A stretch of DNA of 64,000 bases from Batillaria attramentaria (taxonomy: Eukaryota; Mollusca; Gastropoda; Batillariidae), in assembly GCA_018292915.2 (NCBI GenBank), contig JACVVK020000087.1:150001-214000 (forward strand), given 5' to 3'. The notes below the pieces were generated by a model that worked only from the letters and a program-made list of their open reading frames with translations, did no database searches and had not been told where the DNA came from. Of the stretch, positions 10,001-18,800 are shown in pieces. The position numbers and the translations under genes are program-made. How positions within the stretch are numbered: position 1 is the stretch's first letter; each line of letters begins with the position of its first letter.

Positions 10001-10410
10001 ATTCTGAGGAGACAAAAATCTGGAAAAACAGAAGCTTTTTTAGTCTGAGACACTTTCCCCTTTCCAGTTAGGTGCCAGTGCCTACACGTCATCACTTTTT
10101 TTGGGGGGGAGGGGGGGGATAGGTAAATGGTAGATGGTTCCGGGTGAGGTCAACATCAGAATCCTCTTGTTTTTGTGAAAGAAATACGTGTTTTCCTCTG
10201 CTGCTTCCTTGAAGTACAAACCATTTTTGTTTTCTTTCTGTCAGCTGTCAGAAACCCATTACTGGGCGCTGCATCACCGCCATGTTCAAGAAGTTTCACC
10301 CGGAGCACTTTGTCTGTGCCTTCTGCCTGAAGCAGCTCAACAAGGGCACCTTCAAGGAACAGAACGACAAGCCCTACTGTCATCCCTGCTTTGTCAAGCT
10401 GTTTGGGTGA
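4688..10410 (+). CDS. PXN: Paxillin, C-terminal part (LD4, LD5, LIM1-LIM4), 7 exons, 5' partial
   Basis: Paxillin is a focal-adhesion scaffold linking integrins, FAK, vinculin and actin regulators; its LD motifs bind partner helices and its LIM domains target it to adhesions. Exons: 4688-4901, 5631-5900, 7151-7324, 7779-7894, 8856-8970, 9443-9543, 10245-10410. All joins are GT-AG and keep one frame (phases 0,0,0,2,0,2). The joined product holds an LD4 motif ([16 protein letters not shown]), an LD5 motif ([13 protein letters not shown]) and four LIM domains, each with the full set of eight Cys/His/Asp zinc ligands. The C-terminal LIM4 stretch [18 protein letters not shown] is nearly identical to vertebrate paxillin as I know it. 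Hic-5 (TGFB1I1) and leupaxin are vertebrate paralogues; an invertebrate normally has a single paxillin, so that name is preferred. The N-terminus with LD1-LD3 is not in the window. Confidence 0.96.
4948..5233. repeat. (TTG)n(GT)n and nearby (GT)n / poly-C / poly-G tracts
   Basis: (TTG)n to 4980, (GT)n to 5048, a C-run with (AC)n near 5107-5134, (GT)n at 5143-5187, then (GT)n leading into a G-run at 5220-5233. All lie directly downstream of the paxillin LD4 exon. Confidence 0.95.
5366..5537. repeat. 25-bp minisatellite, 7 copies
   Basis: CATTCAGTCACTGCCTCATA + GTGTA repeats with exact 25-bp spacing at 5371, 5396, 5421, 5446, 5471, 5496 and 5521; only the last unit deviates. It lies in the paxillin intron between the LD4 and LD5 exons. 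Confidence 0.95.
5631..5900 (+). CDS. PXN: Paxillin exon: Ser/Pro linker, LD5 motif, start of LIM1
   Basis: The exon runs from TTGTCACAG| to GGACAG|GTATGG, 90 codons, phase 0 at both ends. The first half is a Ser/Pro-rich linker ([20 protein letters not shown]) with many potential SP/TP phosphorylation sites. It then has LD5 ([13 protein letters not shown]) and the first zinc knuckle of LIM1 ([13 protein letters not shown]). Confidence 0.95.
5942..6150 (+). mobile_element. tRNA-derived SINE, family C
   Basis: + strand tRNA-like head with A-box-like TGGTCTAGTGGGTTAAGC and B-box CAGGTTCGAGTCCC, then a central block CGGGGATTCTCTCCAGGTGC TCTCCTCCCC similar to that in family B, then an A/T-rich end. 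No clear target duplication; ends are approximate. Confidence 0.7.
6355..6560 (+). repeat. Dispersed repeat related to 41885-41945 and 1425-1530
   Basis: ATTTATCTTATGCTGAA and GGAATATTCCGGACTCAGCA match the reverse complement of 41885-41945. The next part, GCTCACAGATCATACTGA and TTTAGACACC, matches 1430-1490 loosely in the same orientation. Confidence 0.5.
6690..6760 (+). repeat. Dispersed repeat related to 110-180 (reversed)
   Basis: TTCCACCCATGACCTGGGAG, AACACCACTGGAGCTGGCAA and AGAGTTGGGGCAGCAAAA read nearly identically in the reverse complement of 110-180. Confidence 0.55.
7046..7095. repeat. (TG)n microsatellite before paxillin LIM1 exon
   Basis: A (TG)n run with GA interruptions, ending about 55 bases before the acceptor at 7150. 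Confidence 0.95.
7151..7324 (+). CDS. PXN: Paxillin exon: rest of LIM1, start of LIM2
   Basis: 58 codons between TCTTTTTCAG| and GTTGAT|GTGAGC, phase 0 at both ends. It completes LIM1 with [10 protein letters not shown] and YCEQD and opens LIM2 with [10 protein letters not shown]. The exon is preceded, about 55 bases upstream, by a (TG)n tract. Confidence 0.96.
7779..7894 (+). CDS. PXN: Paxillin exon: LIM2 core
   Basis: Acceptor GTTTGCAG|, donor TGCAG|GTGTGT, ending in phase 2. It encodes [20 protein letters not shown] and [10 protein letters not shown], the body of LIM2 with its His and Cys ligands. The terminal AG is completed by the first base of the next exon to give Arg. Confidence 0.96.
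8176..8450 (+). repeat. Dispersed repeat with (GAT)n start and AGCGC motif
   Basis: It begins in a (GAT)n tract, then TGATATAGCGCACGG and GCTCACGGCGCTTAGG, followed by a body with GAGTCTTCAGGCGCTTCTGG. Related short copies seem to occur at about 9700-9785 (+) and 6285-6350 (reverse). Family not identified. Confidence 0.45.
8511..8824 (-). mobile_element. 5'-truncated non-LTR retrotransposon fragment with target duplication
   Basis: Flanked by TATCTATGTGCATT at 8511-8524 and 8811-8824. On the - strand, 8810-8565 encodes [20 protein letters not shown], then [20 protein letters not shown] and [12 protein letters not shown]. This is the C-terminal zinc-knuckle-like tail (CPCG...H...C) that follows RNase H in many LINE ORF2 proteins. 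The 3' end is (AAG)n. Only about 286 bp remain, so the copy is dead on arrival by 5' truncation. Confidence 0.82.
8856..8970 (+). CDS. PXN: Paxillin exon: end of LIM2, first half of LIM3
   Basis: Acceptor TGTTGCAG|, donor CTGCTGG|GTAAGT. It encodes [20 protein letters not shown] and then [18 protein letters not shown]. The Asp that ends LIM2 and the first LIM3 ligands (CGGC, HPQC) are here. The LIM3-type HPxC ligand arrangement matches the paxillin family. A retrotransposon fragment ends only about 30 bases before the acceptor. Confidence 0.96.
9443..9543 (+). CDS. PXN: Paxillin exon: second half of LIM3, start of LIM4
   Basis: Acceptor GTGATGCAG|, donor GCCAG|GTACGT, ending in phase 2. It encodes [32 protein letters not shown] and the first Cys of LIM4. 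It matches the vertebrate arrangement [21 protein letters not shown] in order and spacing. Confidence 0.96.
9697..9790 (+). repeat. Dispersed repeat, (AAT)n plus GGCGCATTTC
   Basis: ATAATGATAATAATAAATGG then CATTTGTAGGGCGCATTTC and GAATGCGCCAGTCACTC. This layout is widespread in invertebrate interspersed repeats. Short and without clear boundaries. Confidence 0.4.
10245..10410 (+). CDS. PXN: Paxillin last coding exon: LIM4 and stop
   Basis: Acceptor TTTCTGTCAG|. The first base completes Ser, then [27 protein letters not shown], the strongly conserved [18 protein letters not shown], and HPCFVKLFG before TGA at 10408-10410. Vertebrate paxillin ends with a Cys after KLF; here the last residue is Gly. 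Confidence 0.96.
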
Positions 10411-12411
10411 AGCTGGGATACCATCTTCAGTTTTATCAACCACGTTCTTCCTTTTAGCATCCGCATCATCCTTCATCAGAGTCTGTCTTCTGGTTGGGAT
10501 TGTCTGGCTTCACAGTGCTGGGGGGTTGAGTTCTTCTGATGTGACAGCATTTATGATCAAGGAGAGACTGCGTGCTGTTTTTTTGGAATCAGCGGGTGTG
10601 CGTTGAACCCAGGACTGTGACCAGGGACGTTTATCACAGCATCTTGGCTGGCTAGTATTTTTAATCGGATCAGATCTTCATCCTTTAGTTTTGCTTTTCA
10701 GCTTTCTTCGGTCTTGCCTAGTCCCCACCTCAACCAGACACAGCTTCAAGCGGCTTTTTGTTCCTTCCACACACTTCTGAAACTAGTTCCCGGTATCCAG
10801 ACAAAATCTTTCAGCTTCTTATGTTTAAAAGTTTCCTGTTTTTAAACTTCAATCCGGGCAGTTTTCATTTGAAGTGATTTCCAGAGCATAGTACAGTGTA
10901 AGTACTGTTTGTGTTTCTGAGCCTTCTGGGAAGGCCTGCATTGAGGTACTGTACCTTTGCTCTTGGCACAAGCTTTTTCTTCCATGTTTGTTATTTTCTT
11001 TTCTTTTATTTTTTTAAATACAGTATGTAGCTTCTGTTTGCTGTATAATACAAAAGCAACAGAATTAATGCCAAGATGCATTCATGACATGCAGAACAAA
11101 GGATATAATGATACAATGTACAGTATCTTATTTATGGTGATACGTATATATATGCAAATTTGCCTGCTCAAGCTTGTTTTTAAATGGCTGATCAAACATA
11201 AACAGTATTTTGTATGACAAGCTTTTCATGCCACAGCTTAGAGTGTGACTAGGTATATCATGATTAAAAAGTAACTGTTTGGGTGTATCTTAATCAGCCA
11301 ATTCAGGATGTTGTTGGATTTAGTTGAACATTTTGTCAACAGCTGCAGAAGTTACCATTGGTTAAAAAAAAAAAAAAAAGAGAGAAAGAAAAAAGAAAAT
11401 GTAAGTGAGCTCTATATAAAACTTTGAAGGGGAAAAAAAAAAAGAAGGAATTTGAGCATTATCAGTAATCAGCAATGGAAGGGGGAAAGTATTTGAAAAG
11501 ACTAAAGGAAGTTTAAAAAAAGAAAAAAACAATTAGTATAAGAAAAATCTCGCTGTGCTGTTTACATTCAGCCACTGGATTTGTCCGTTGAGCGTTACTC
11601 CTCATAGTGATTGGTAAGGGTTTTTTTTTGTTTTTTGTTTTTTTTTTTTGGGAGGGGGGGGGGTTACATGTTGTTCTTGTGTACTTTCCCTGCCACACCC
11701 CATCCTTGCACCCCCCCTCCCCCCCACCTACCCCCCACAACCCCCTTGTGATATTTCTAACTTTTTTCTTTTTTTTTTTAAATTTTACAAAAGTGGTGTA
11801 CAAAACAACTTTTATAAGCAGCAATATGGATAACAAGAATCATTGCTTTCGCGGGGTTTTGTTTTGTGTGTATAAGGTGATACATGTACCTACAATAGTG
11901 TAACAGCTGCTTCGCTTCTCAAATGGATTTCTTTAACAAAAAAATTGTTTTCAAAACAAGCTACAGTCCTTAAAAAAATGACTGGTAATATTTATGACAG
12001 ATGTGGTGCATGCTTAAGCTTTTATGTAGGTGGTTCATTACATCATAGAACAAAATGATGGTGTTTGTGTGCTGGGAAAGCCCATGCGCATCAAATACTC
12101 CAACATCTGCCAGTTGTCACTTTGTGTGTACCTGTATGGCCAAGCCTGATGACTGGGTACCCTTGTCAAACCAGGCTTGCCCAACCTGGACTGTTTCGGT
12201 CAAAGCACAATATATTTTGTTTTGCCGTCGTCATGTGCGCTGGTGAAAAAGGTGGTTTGGCATTGTTGTGCTTTTCAGCATTAGTTGAGAGTCTGCCTGC
12301 TGGTACAGTAATGTAGGTTAATCTTCATCCAGAACAGTAATGTAAGTTTCAAGTATGTTCGTTCGCCAAACAATAAGTATTGTCATACTATCCTCCTTTC
12401 GTTCATTGAAT

Positions 12412-12413
<2 letters not shown>

Positions 12414-12490
<77 letters not shown>
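12414..12490. repeat. (GT)n(GA)n microsatellite
   Basis: About 29 GT units followed by 10 GA units, in the paxillin 3' UTR. Confidence 0.95.
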
Positions 12491-12743
12491 TTGTTTCTGT
12501 TTTTGCTGTGAAGCATTTTCTGTTTGCACTGTGAGGCAGATAGCTTTAATTCAAATACACCCGTAGCTATGGTAGTTACACTGCATACCTTTTTTTTTTT
12601 CATGATCTGGACTCCAGATTATGAACTTCATGGGTTAAAACACAAACCTGTATATAGTTATAATGTAGTGCGAAACTGGATATTATTTTAAGACTTCTGG
12701 TTGGACTTATTGATGTATATTCAGGCGCCATGATTACGGAAAT

Positions 12744-12805
<62 letters not shown>

Positions 12806-12826
12806 TGAGTGAGAGAGAGAGAGAGT
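12744..12826. repeat. (GT)n(GA)n microsatellite
   Basis: A second compound tract with the same order of motifs, in the paxillin 3' UTR. Confidence 0.95.
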
Positions 12827-13575
12827 GCCTGCCTAACATGTGCCTTGATTTGTTCATGTTGTAACCTGATACAGATATGTTTCTTTCCTCTTCCGTCAAT
12901 GGTTTAACTGTCATTTGTGAAGAAAAAGTAGAACCAAAAAGAGTTGCTGAACTGTCTGATGTGGCAAAAATACATGTACATGCATATTCACACCTACCTG
13001 GTACTAAATACACTTTTTGCACAAACTCTTCATGGAAAATATTGAATAGGTTGGTTTGAACTGTATTGTTTTAGAATTGTTTTATTCATTTTATTTTTTG
13101 TCTGCCTCCTTCAGTTTTAGTGTAATTTTATAGTTGTGTTGCTTTATGTTTTGTTTTTTTTTTATTTGAGGAGAGGTCACACAGGTAAAAATTATGTTCA
13201 GGTAGGAGGTTGGGGCTTGTATATGGGAGAAGCAGGCATTGATTGTTACAAATATAAACTTCACACCATTTTTATCATCTACTCTGATATCCAATAATCA
13301 CACTGTGTTCAGAATCAGATTCATGAATATTCATCAGTGTTCACTTGGTACGGGCATCTTGGATATCCCTTCTCTGTATACGCTTTGCTTCGTTCAGCAG
13401 CTGTTCAATATTGCTTGTGTTAAATCGCGAAAATTGATTTTCTTTCTGGTACACCTTTGATTGTTGTAAGCACCCAAGTCTTTGTTTACCATGTGTGACA
13501 GTAACTGTATGTAATAATATTTTTGTAGTGTATTTGTGCTATTGAATTGTACATCATGTGTAATGAGAAAAAAAC

Positions 13576-13581
13576 AATAAA
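13576..13581 (+). terminator. PXN: Poly(A) signal AATAAA for paxillin
   Basis: A canonical AATAAA is followed within 25 bases by a T-rich and GT-containing stretch (TTTTTTTTTGCTGAGTTTTA), as expected of a cleavage site and downstream element. It is the last good signal before the convergent gene. Confidence 0.6.
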
Positions 13582-13600
13582 TTTTGTAATCTACTTTTTT

Positions 13601-14071
13601 TTTTGCTGAGTTTTAGTGTTCTGCTCTTAATTATATTGCATTTGCGACATGACGGCATGGAGGCAGTTACATTTTCACCCATTGAGGGGAGGCGAGGAAG
13701 AAAGCAATGGAAGAAAAATTGGAAAAATCAAAACAAAAAAAACCCCAAAAAACACACACTAGTTAAAAAAAAAAGGAAAAAAAAAAAGGAGTTGACTCTT
13801 ACCTGTGACGTAATCGTCCCCCTTGAACTAGCTAAGAAACAAGGGAGATGATAACCTGTGTAGTCTTAATTTTTGTTTTTACGTAGTTGTCTCCCTTTAT
13901 CTGTGAACCTGTTCTCCCAAGGGAGGTAAAACTTGCTGTTGAGGTTTGAGTTTTGAGTTTTGAGAAGTTATGTCCCTTTGTAGTTTTCCTGCCTTGTTCC
14001 TGTCGTGTGGTATGTACTCCTGATTACACCAGCCATTACTTAGTTTACAGGTGGATATAGCACTTGTTTCC

Positions 14072-14106
<35 letters not shown>

Positions 14107-14115
14107 CAAACAAAT
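13601..14115. other. Intergenic gap between convergent paxillin and Musashi transcripts
   Basis: About 500 bases between the two predicted poly(A) sites. It contains an A-rich stretch (13720-13790), no supportable open frame, and an (AC)n tract at 14073-14105 lying just downstream of the Musashi cleavage site. Confidence 0.5.
14073..14105. repeat. (AC)n microsatellite at Musashi 3' end
   Basis: Reads as (TG)n on the Musashi strand, directly downstream of the predicted cleavage site. Confidence 0.95.
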
Positions 14116-14136
14116 GTGTTCTGCAGTTCAACCATT

Positions 14137-14142
14137 TTTATT
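14137..14142 (-). terminator. msi: Poly(A) signal AATAAA for Musashi
   Basis: On the - strand, AATAAA is followed about 40 bases later by a (TG)n run (the + strand (AC)n at 14073-14105), a strong GU-rich downstream element. It is the last convincing - strand signal before the convergent paxillin gene. Confidence 0.55.
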
Positions 14143-15478
14143 TGTCAGAAAAAAGTGCACATACATAATTCACAGTACAAGGAGACTGGAGAGAGACTCC
14201 AATTAAAAAAAATCCAGGAAGGAAAAAAAAAAAAAAAAATGTACAAAGATGAGACTTTGTGGTTTCTATGGTAACAGGACTATGAACAACATGGTGGCCC
14301 GATGCACAGGGCCTAAATATTTATGTACACACATTAACCTTATGGACGTTATGAGATTTTCATACAGGTACATGTTCAACATGGACGCGAGGAGGAGAAG
14401 AGAAATATAGATCCTATTGCTAGACACAAACGTAGCCCATTGTGCTTTGGGCTGAAAATAGAGATGGTAAAATGCTTTGGCACATTTCTGTCTTTGTTCG
14501 GAGGTTAAAAAAAAAAAAAATGCACAGAAATAAAATGATGGTTGTAAGTCATCTCTTGCTTCCATGGCTATAGTTTGGTCGCTAGTTGATTTGTTCAAAA
14601 CGACATTACTACTCCACAGAAAAACCCAGAGAAAAAGTGTTTCAAATTTTAATAAATTTCACTCCCTGCTTACATGGTACCCACGGCTGACAACTGCCTG
14701 TCAATCACCTCGAAACATCCCAGGTATGATGTCTTGCGAACAAACATATGCCAGGTGTATCTGGCTTCCGCTGGAATTAATTTGGGAGAACTTGAAACAC
14801 TCTCATGGGTTTCACTGCTGCTAAACTTACTGCAAACTAAAAAAAAACAGTCTACAATACTATGAGGCAAACATGGGCTCCAGGGCACTACAGAATCAAG
14901 TTCAGGAGCACCAAATAAAACATCTGCAAAATTTCATTTTTTCCCCCCCAAACAGCACTAGCCGTGAAAGTCTCTACAAGAGTTTTTCAATTTAATCACG
15001 GACGCAGAATTTCATCACAAAAAAAGTACTAGTGTGCGGGTGAGCCACGTCATGTGGTCTTGCATAGCAAACTCATATGAGTAAGAGGGGTTTACATGCG
15101 CTGATCTACAAACTAAACGTGGAAAACTTTTCCTTGCTACTTGGTGATAAATCATTCATGGCACATTTTGTTTGGTACCTAACACCACGTTGGTACGTCC
15201 CAAAGATCTAGCATGTACTTTCACAACTTGAACAATGTAGGGAGACACTCACAGAACGCCACCAATTCTCTCATCCAAAGGATAAAAAGGAGACCATAAA
15301 AGAACAGGTTTGGTTAGGAGGGGCAGCAAAAAACAGACAACAACAAAAAACCTTCTCCCTTCAGAGTTAAATATTTTTTGTGCTGTAGAACTTTGCCAGA
15401 TGTTTATTTCACTAGAACATTTATCTTCAGGATGGTCCACTTCCAAACATTCATATTTCACAAACTGAAATTTGTGCT

Positions 15479-15823
15479 GTTCTGACCACAGACGTAAAGA
15501 GATAGACGCACCGCCGCACGCTGCCACCGCTGCTTGCAAGTGTCGCTATCGCGGCCATCTTACTAATACCAGAACTCAGAGGCTCTGTGTATAGGACGCC
15601 TCGTTCGAAATACAAAGTTCTTGAGAAAGACGTCATCAGAAATGTGACGTAAGATAAACCGGACCAATGCTATGCACGCTATGTAAACAGCTGATACCGT
15701 CTGGCCAATGCTATGCGCACTATGTAAACAGCTGGCACTTCCAGGTACTAGCAACATGGCGCGCGGCGGCGTCACTTTTCCGGCACTGCGGTGCGTCTAT
15801 CTCTATACGTCTGTGGTTCTGAC
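15479..15823. mobile_element. hAT-like MITE with 28-bp terminal inverted repeats and 8-bp target duplication
   Basis: Terminal inverted repeats at 15487-15514 and 15788-15815 agree in 27 of 28 positions (start CACAGACGTA). Flanks are GTTCTGAC at 15479-15486 and GTTCTGAC at 15816-15823. The inverted similarity continues inward in weaker form (GCGGCCATCTTACTA against GCGCCATGTTGCTA). There is no coding capacity. Inside is a 30-bp direct duplication (15664-15693 and 15705-15734). An 8-bp duplication points to the hAT superfamily; the TIR end CACAG is not the commonest hAT terminus, so superfamily is inferred. Confidence 0.82.
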
Positions 15824-18800
15824 AGTAACTAAAATCTAGTCTCATGAAGTCTCTTTCTTATTGTCATCACACACACAAAAATGTTTTTAGATGTGCAATT
15901 CTTTCACCACCCAGTTTAAAAAAAATTATAAAGAAAAAGACAGAATAAAGATATGTGTAGTATAGGTCACTACAGTTTGTGCCTATAAGAATCGGTACAC
16001 TGCGCTCAAAAGAACAGTACGAAAAGTGTGTAAGAATTTAACCCCATATGTAACAGGTGAACAATTCGTTTCCATGTCTTCTCATCACAGATGACAATTC
16101 ATGCAACATTTACAAAACAACATGGATGGATTTGGAATAAACAGCCGACTGGCAAAGTTCACTGAAAGAAATGCTTGAAACTACGCTACCAAGCGTATCC
16201 TTCAATCAACTTTACCATATTTCTAACAGGTGTAACTGTATACAATTCATTTCATCTACTGTTACTACACACCACAGTGAGATTCATTGCTATGACAAAA
16301 GTTTGTTCAGGAAATTGTTCTTCGTTCGTTCCTCATATCGCAAATCAAAAGAAGTCCGGGGGGGTAAAATTCACAGGTTCAAATAAAAAGAAGGAAAACG
16401 TCACACTCGGAAACACACACACACACACACATTTGCTGCTACCCTACCATTTACTTTCTTTCGCTATTACTGATGTGTGTATCACTTCAGCGACGGAAAC
16501 AAAACTGTTCGACCAAACACACATTCAGGTCTAGTGCACTGTTCTCTCACCAAACCTGAACTATTCTACTGAAGTCTTCCTCACAAAAATTACCTGTACA
16601 CACGATGTTTTAGATTCTACAACCATCCCTGAAAATTTTAGAATCTATGTAAGTTTCCTGTTCTCAAAACAATGGAACGCACGCCCCATGCATGCCAGGC
16701 ATAACTGGATGCAACAGACACTGGCTCATTTCACACCATGTTATAGGAGTTGAATTTGTTAAGTTTTGACTGTATCCTGTCCGTTATTCTCTACACTTTT
16801 CATGATTTTACCCTTGACATTATTACAGAACTGCTTTTACACGACTTCAGCTACGTACATCACACAAGCACGATTTCCTGAGCTTTGGCCTGACTGTTAC
16901 GCTACTGCACAACACACGCCAATTCAGAGTGTACAAACCACAAAACCATGAGATCTTTGTTTTTATTAAAATTTAAAAAATAAGAAGGGGAAGCTGGGGG
17001 GGGGGGGGGGTTTAAGGTTAACCCAATGACACCTTTAGTGCCCTCCCTTGCCTGAACCATGTTCTTTTGTCTTTTGTTTCTCGTCAATCACACCTTTTTG
17101 ACATGTGCTCCAATGTGCTGACATCAGAAACAAAAAGAACATCTTGATCCCAGTTCTGTGTGACACAGACGCAAATTACTTCCCTTCTCTTAGGATTCAT
17201 TTGAGGTGGGCAACCGTAGGCGTCACTGGGTGACAAAAAGGAGGGTGAAGCAGGTAGACATTTTCAATCATTCAAAGAAAGTTTGAGGTATTTGCGTAGT
17301 CTCATCCTTGTTAAGAAGTCAACAAAAGTATTTGTTAAATGAAGACCACAAAGTCCCTTGCTGTTGCTTTGAAAATTAACGATTTACAGAGAAACGACAG
17401 TCTCAGTTAAAACGCATGTATGACACAAGTGATAATTATAAGCAAAATCAACAGTAAAGCATGTACAACATGCACAAAAAAGAAGCAATTGCCATTGTGC
17501 TTGATAAAATTCAGCTTGGTGGTCTAAAAATTATGTTGGTGGTCTTAAACTGAACTGAAAGTATGTGCCACTGAATATATGTTACGGGCAGAAAGACAGT
17601 TTTGTTTGTGAACATTCACACCATGGTGATGGAACTGAATGCATCATACCCTCACCAGCACACCATTTAATAATGTCAGAACTCGATCATCTTTTCCAAA
17701 CTAACTCGCTATTCAGCAAACAGGAAGTTGTTGTAAAATGTCCGGCAAATATCTAGGAAGAAAGTTCACAAAAATCACACAAAACAAACAAAAATAAAAG
17801 AACCAATCAAATACAAAAGAGAAAAAGGAACACACACTTCTCTACCCATGTGTCAAACCACTGGCTACAGCAGAATGTTCGTTTGCGCGTACAGTACGTA
17901 GAATATCCCATAAATATACAAAAGAACAGCTTGCAAGGAAAAAGCAATAGTACATGCTCACTCACCAAAACCCTCTTTCAAACCCTCACTTAAATACAAC
18001 TGACGCAACAGGTCTACTAACTACTGTAAGTATGTGATGTGACTGCTTGGATTTCCGATTCCTGCTTCGCACATGCGTATCTTTGTCATTTTCGCCCCAC
18101 ACAAGCACACACGTATCTACCCAGCTACCCTACCACTAAACCAATTACAGGGGTACTTCTTAACCGTTGTCTACTGAAGTACACGTCAAATCAACAGGAA
18201 TGTGTCAAGATGTCAAATAACTGTACACAAAGACATCTGTCTGTTCTGATTTTAACTGTGGATGCCTACCTTAATCTACGTACGAGAGTTTAAATGGTCT
18301 AAACCTACCCAAGAGCTCTTAGGTTCTGAAACAGGTCCCACAATGAGCAGCTGTAACTAGGGAAAACACACAAATCCTGTGGTCGGTGACCCTTTAAACT
18401 GTAGGGAAGAGGCCTCTATAGAGAAGCTGCCGACAAAAAAGACAAGTCTTCCACAGTGTGAAAATCAAAGCTACTGCCAGGGAGTCTTACCTGACAAGAA
18501 GCCTCTAGGTTGTAAGGAGTCATCCTAAAGGACAGGTTCTGATGTAATCTATCACATCAAAAATGATGTTGAATGCTCAGAGACTTTGAGTAACTCTGGG
18601 GAAAAATGTCTTTTTTATGTTGTTTTTTTAAATTCAAAATCTGGTCCAGCTGCCAGCATACAGTAACACACATCGCTGTCGAGTGAATTGTGAATATTTA
18701 CAGAAACAAGGGTTGTACATGTACAGTCACCACCAGGTAACAGCCGACAGGAGGAAGGTAGGAGGTCATGAGGGGTGGTACACCTGGAGGTGTTAACGAG

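Larger units (their letters stand above)
10411..13600 (+). other. PXN: Paxillin 3' UTR (predicted)
   Basis: Non-coding sequence from the paxillin stop to just past the AATAAA at 13576-13581. It is A/T-rich with homopolymer runs and two compound (TG)n(GA)n microsatellites (12414-12490, 12744-12826). No other exon or gene is visible. The extent is inferred from the poly(A) signal; earlier cleavage sites may also be used. Confidence 0.65.

Noticed and set aside
18485..18545. Possible - strand microexon before a CAG|GTAAGA
   Set aside because: The donor is excellent and a TTTAG lies 36 bases upstream, but there is no supporting protein similarity; one good donor in 14 kb is expected by chance.
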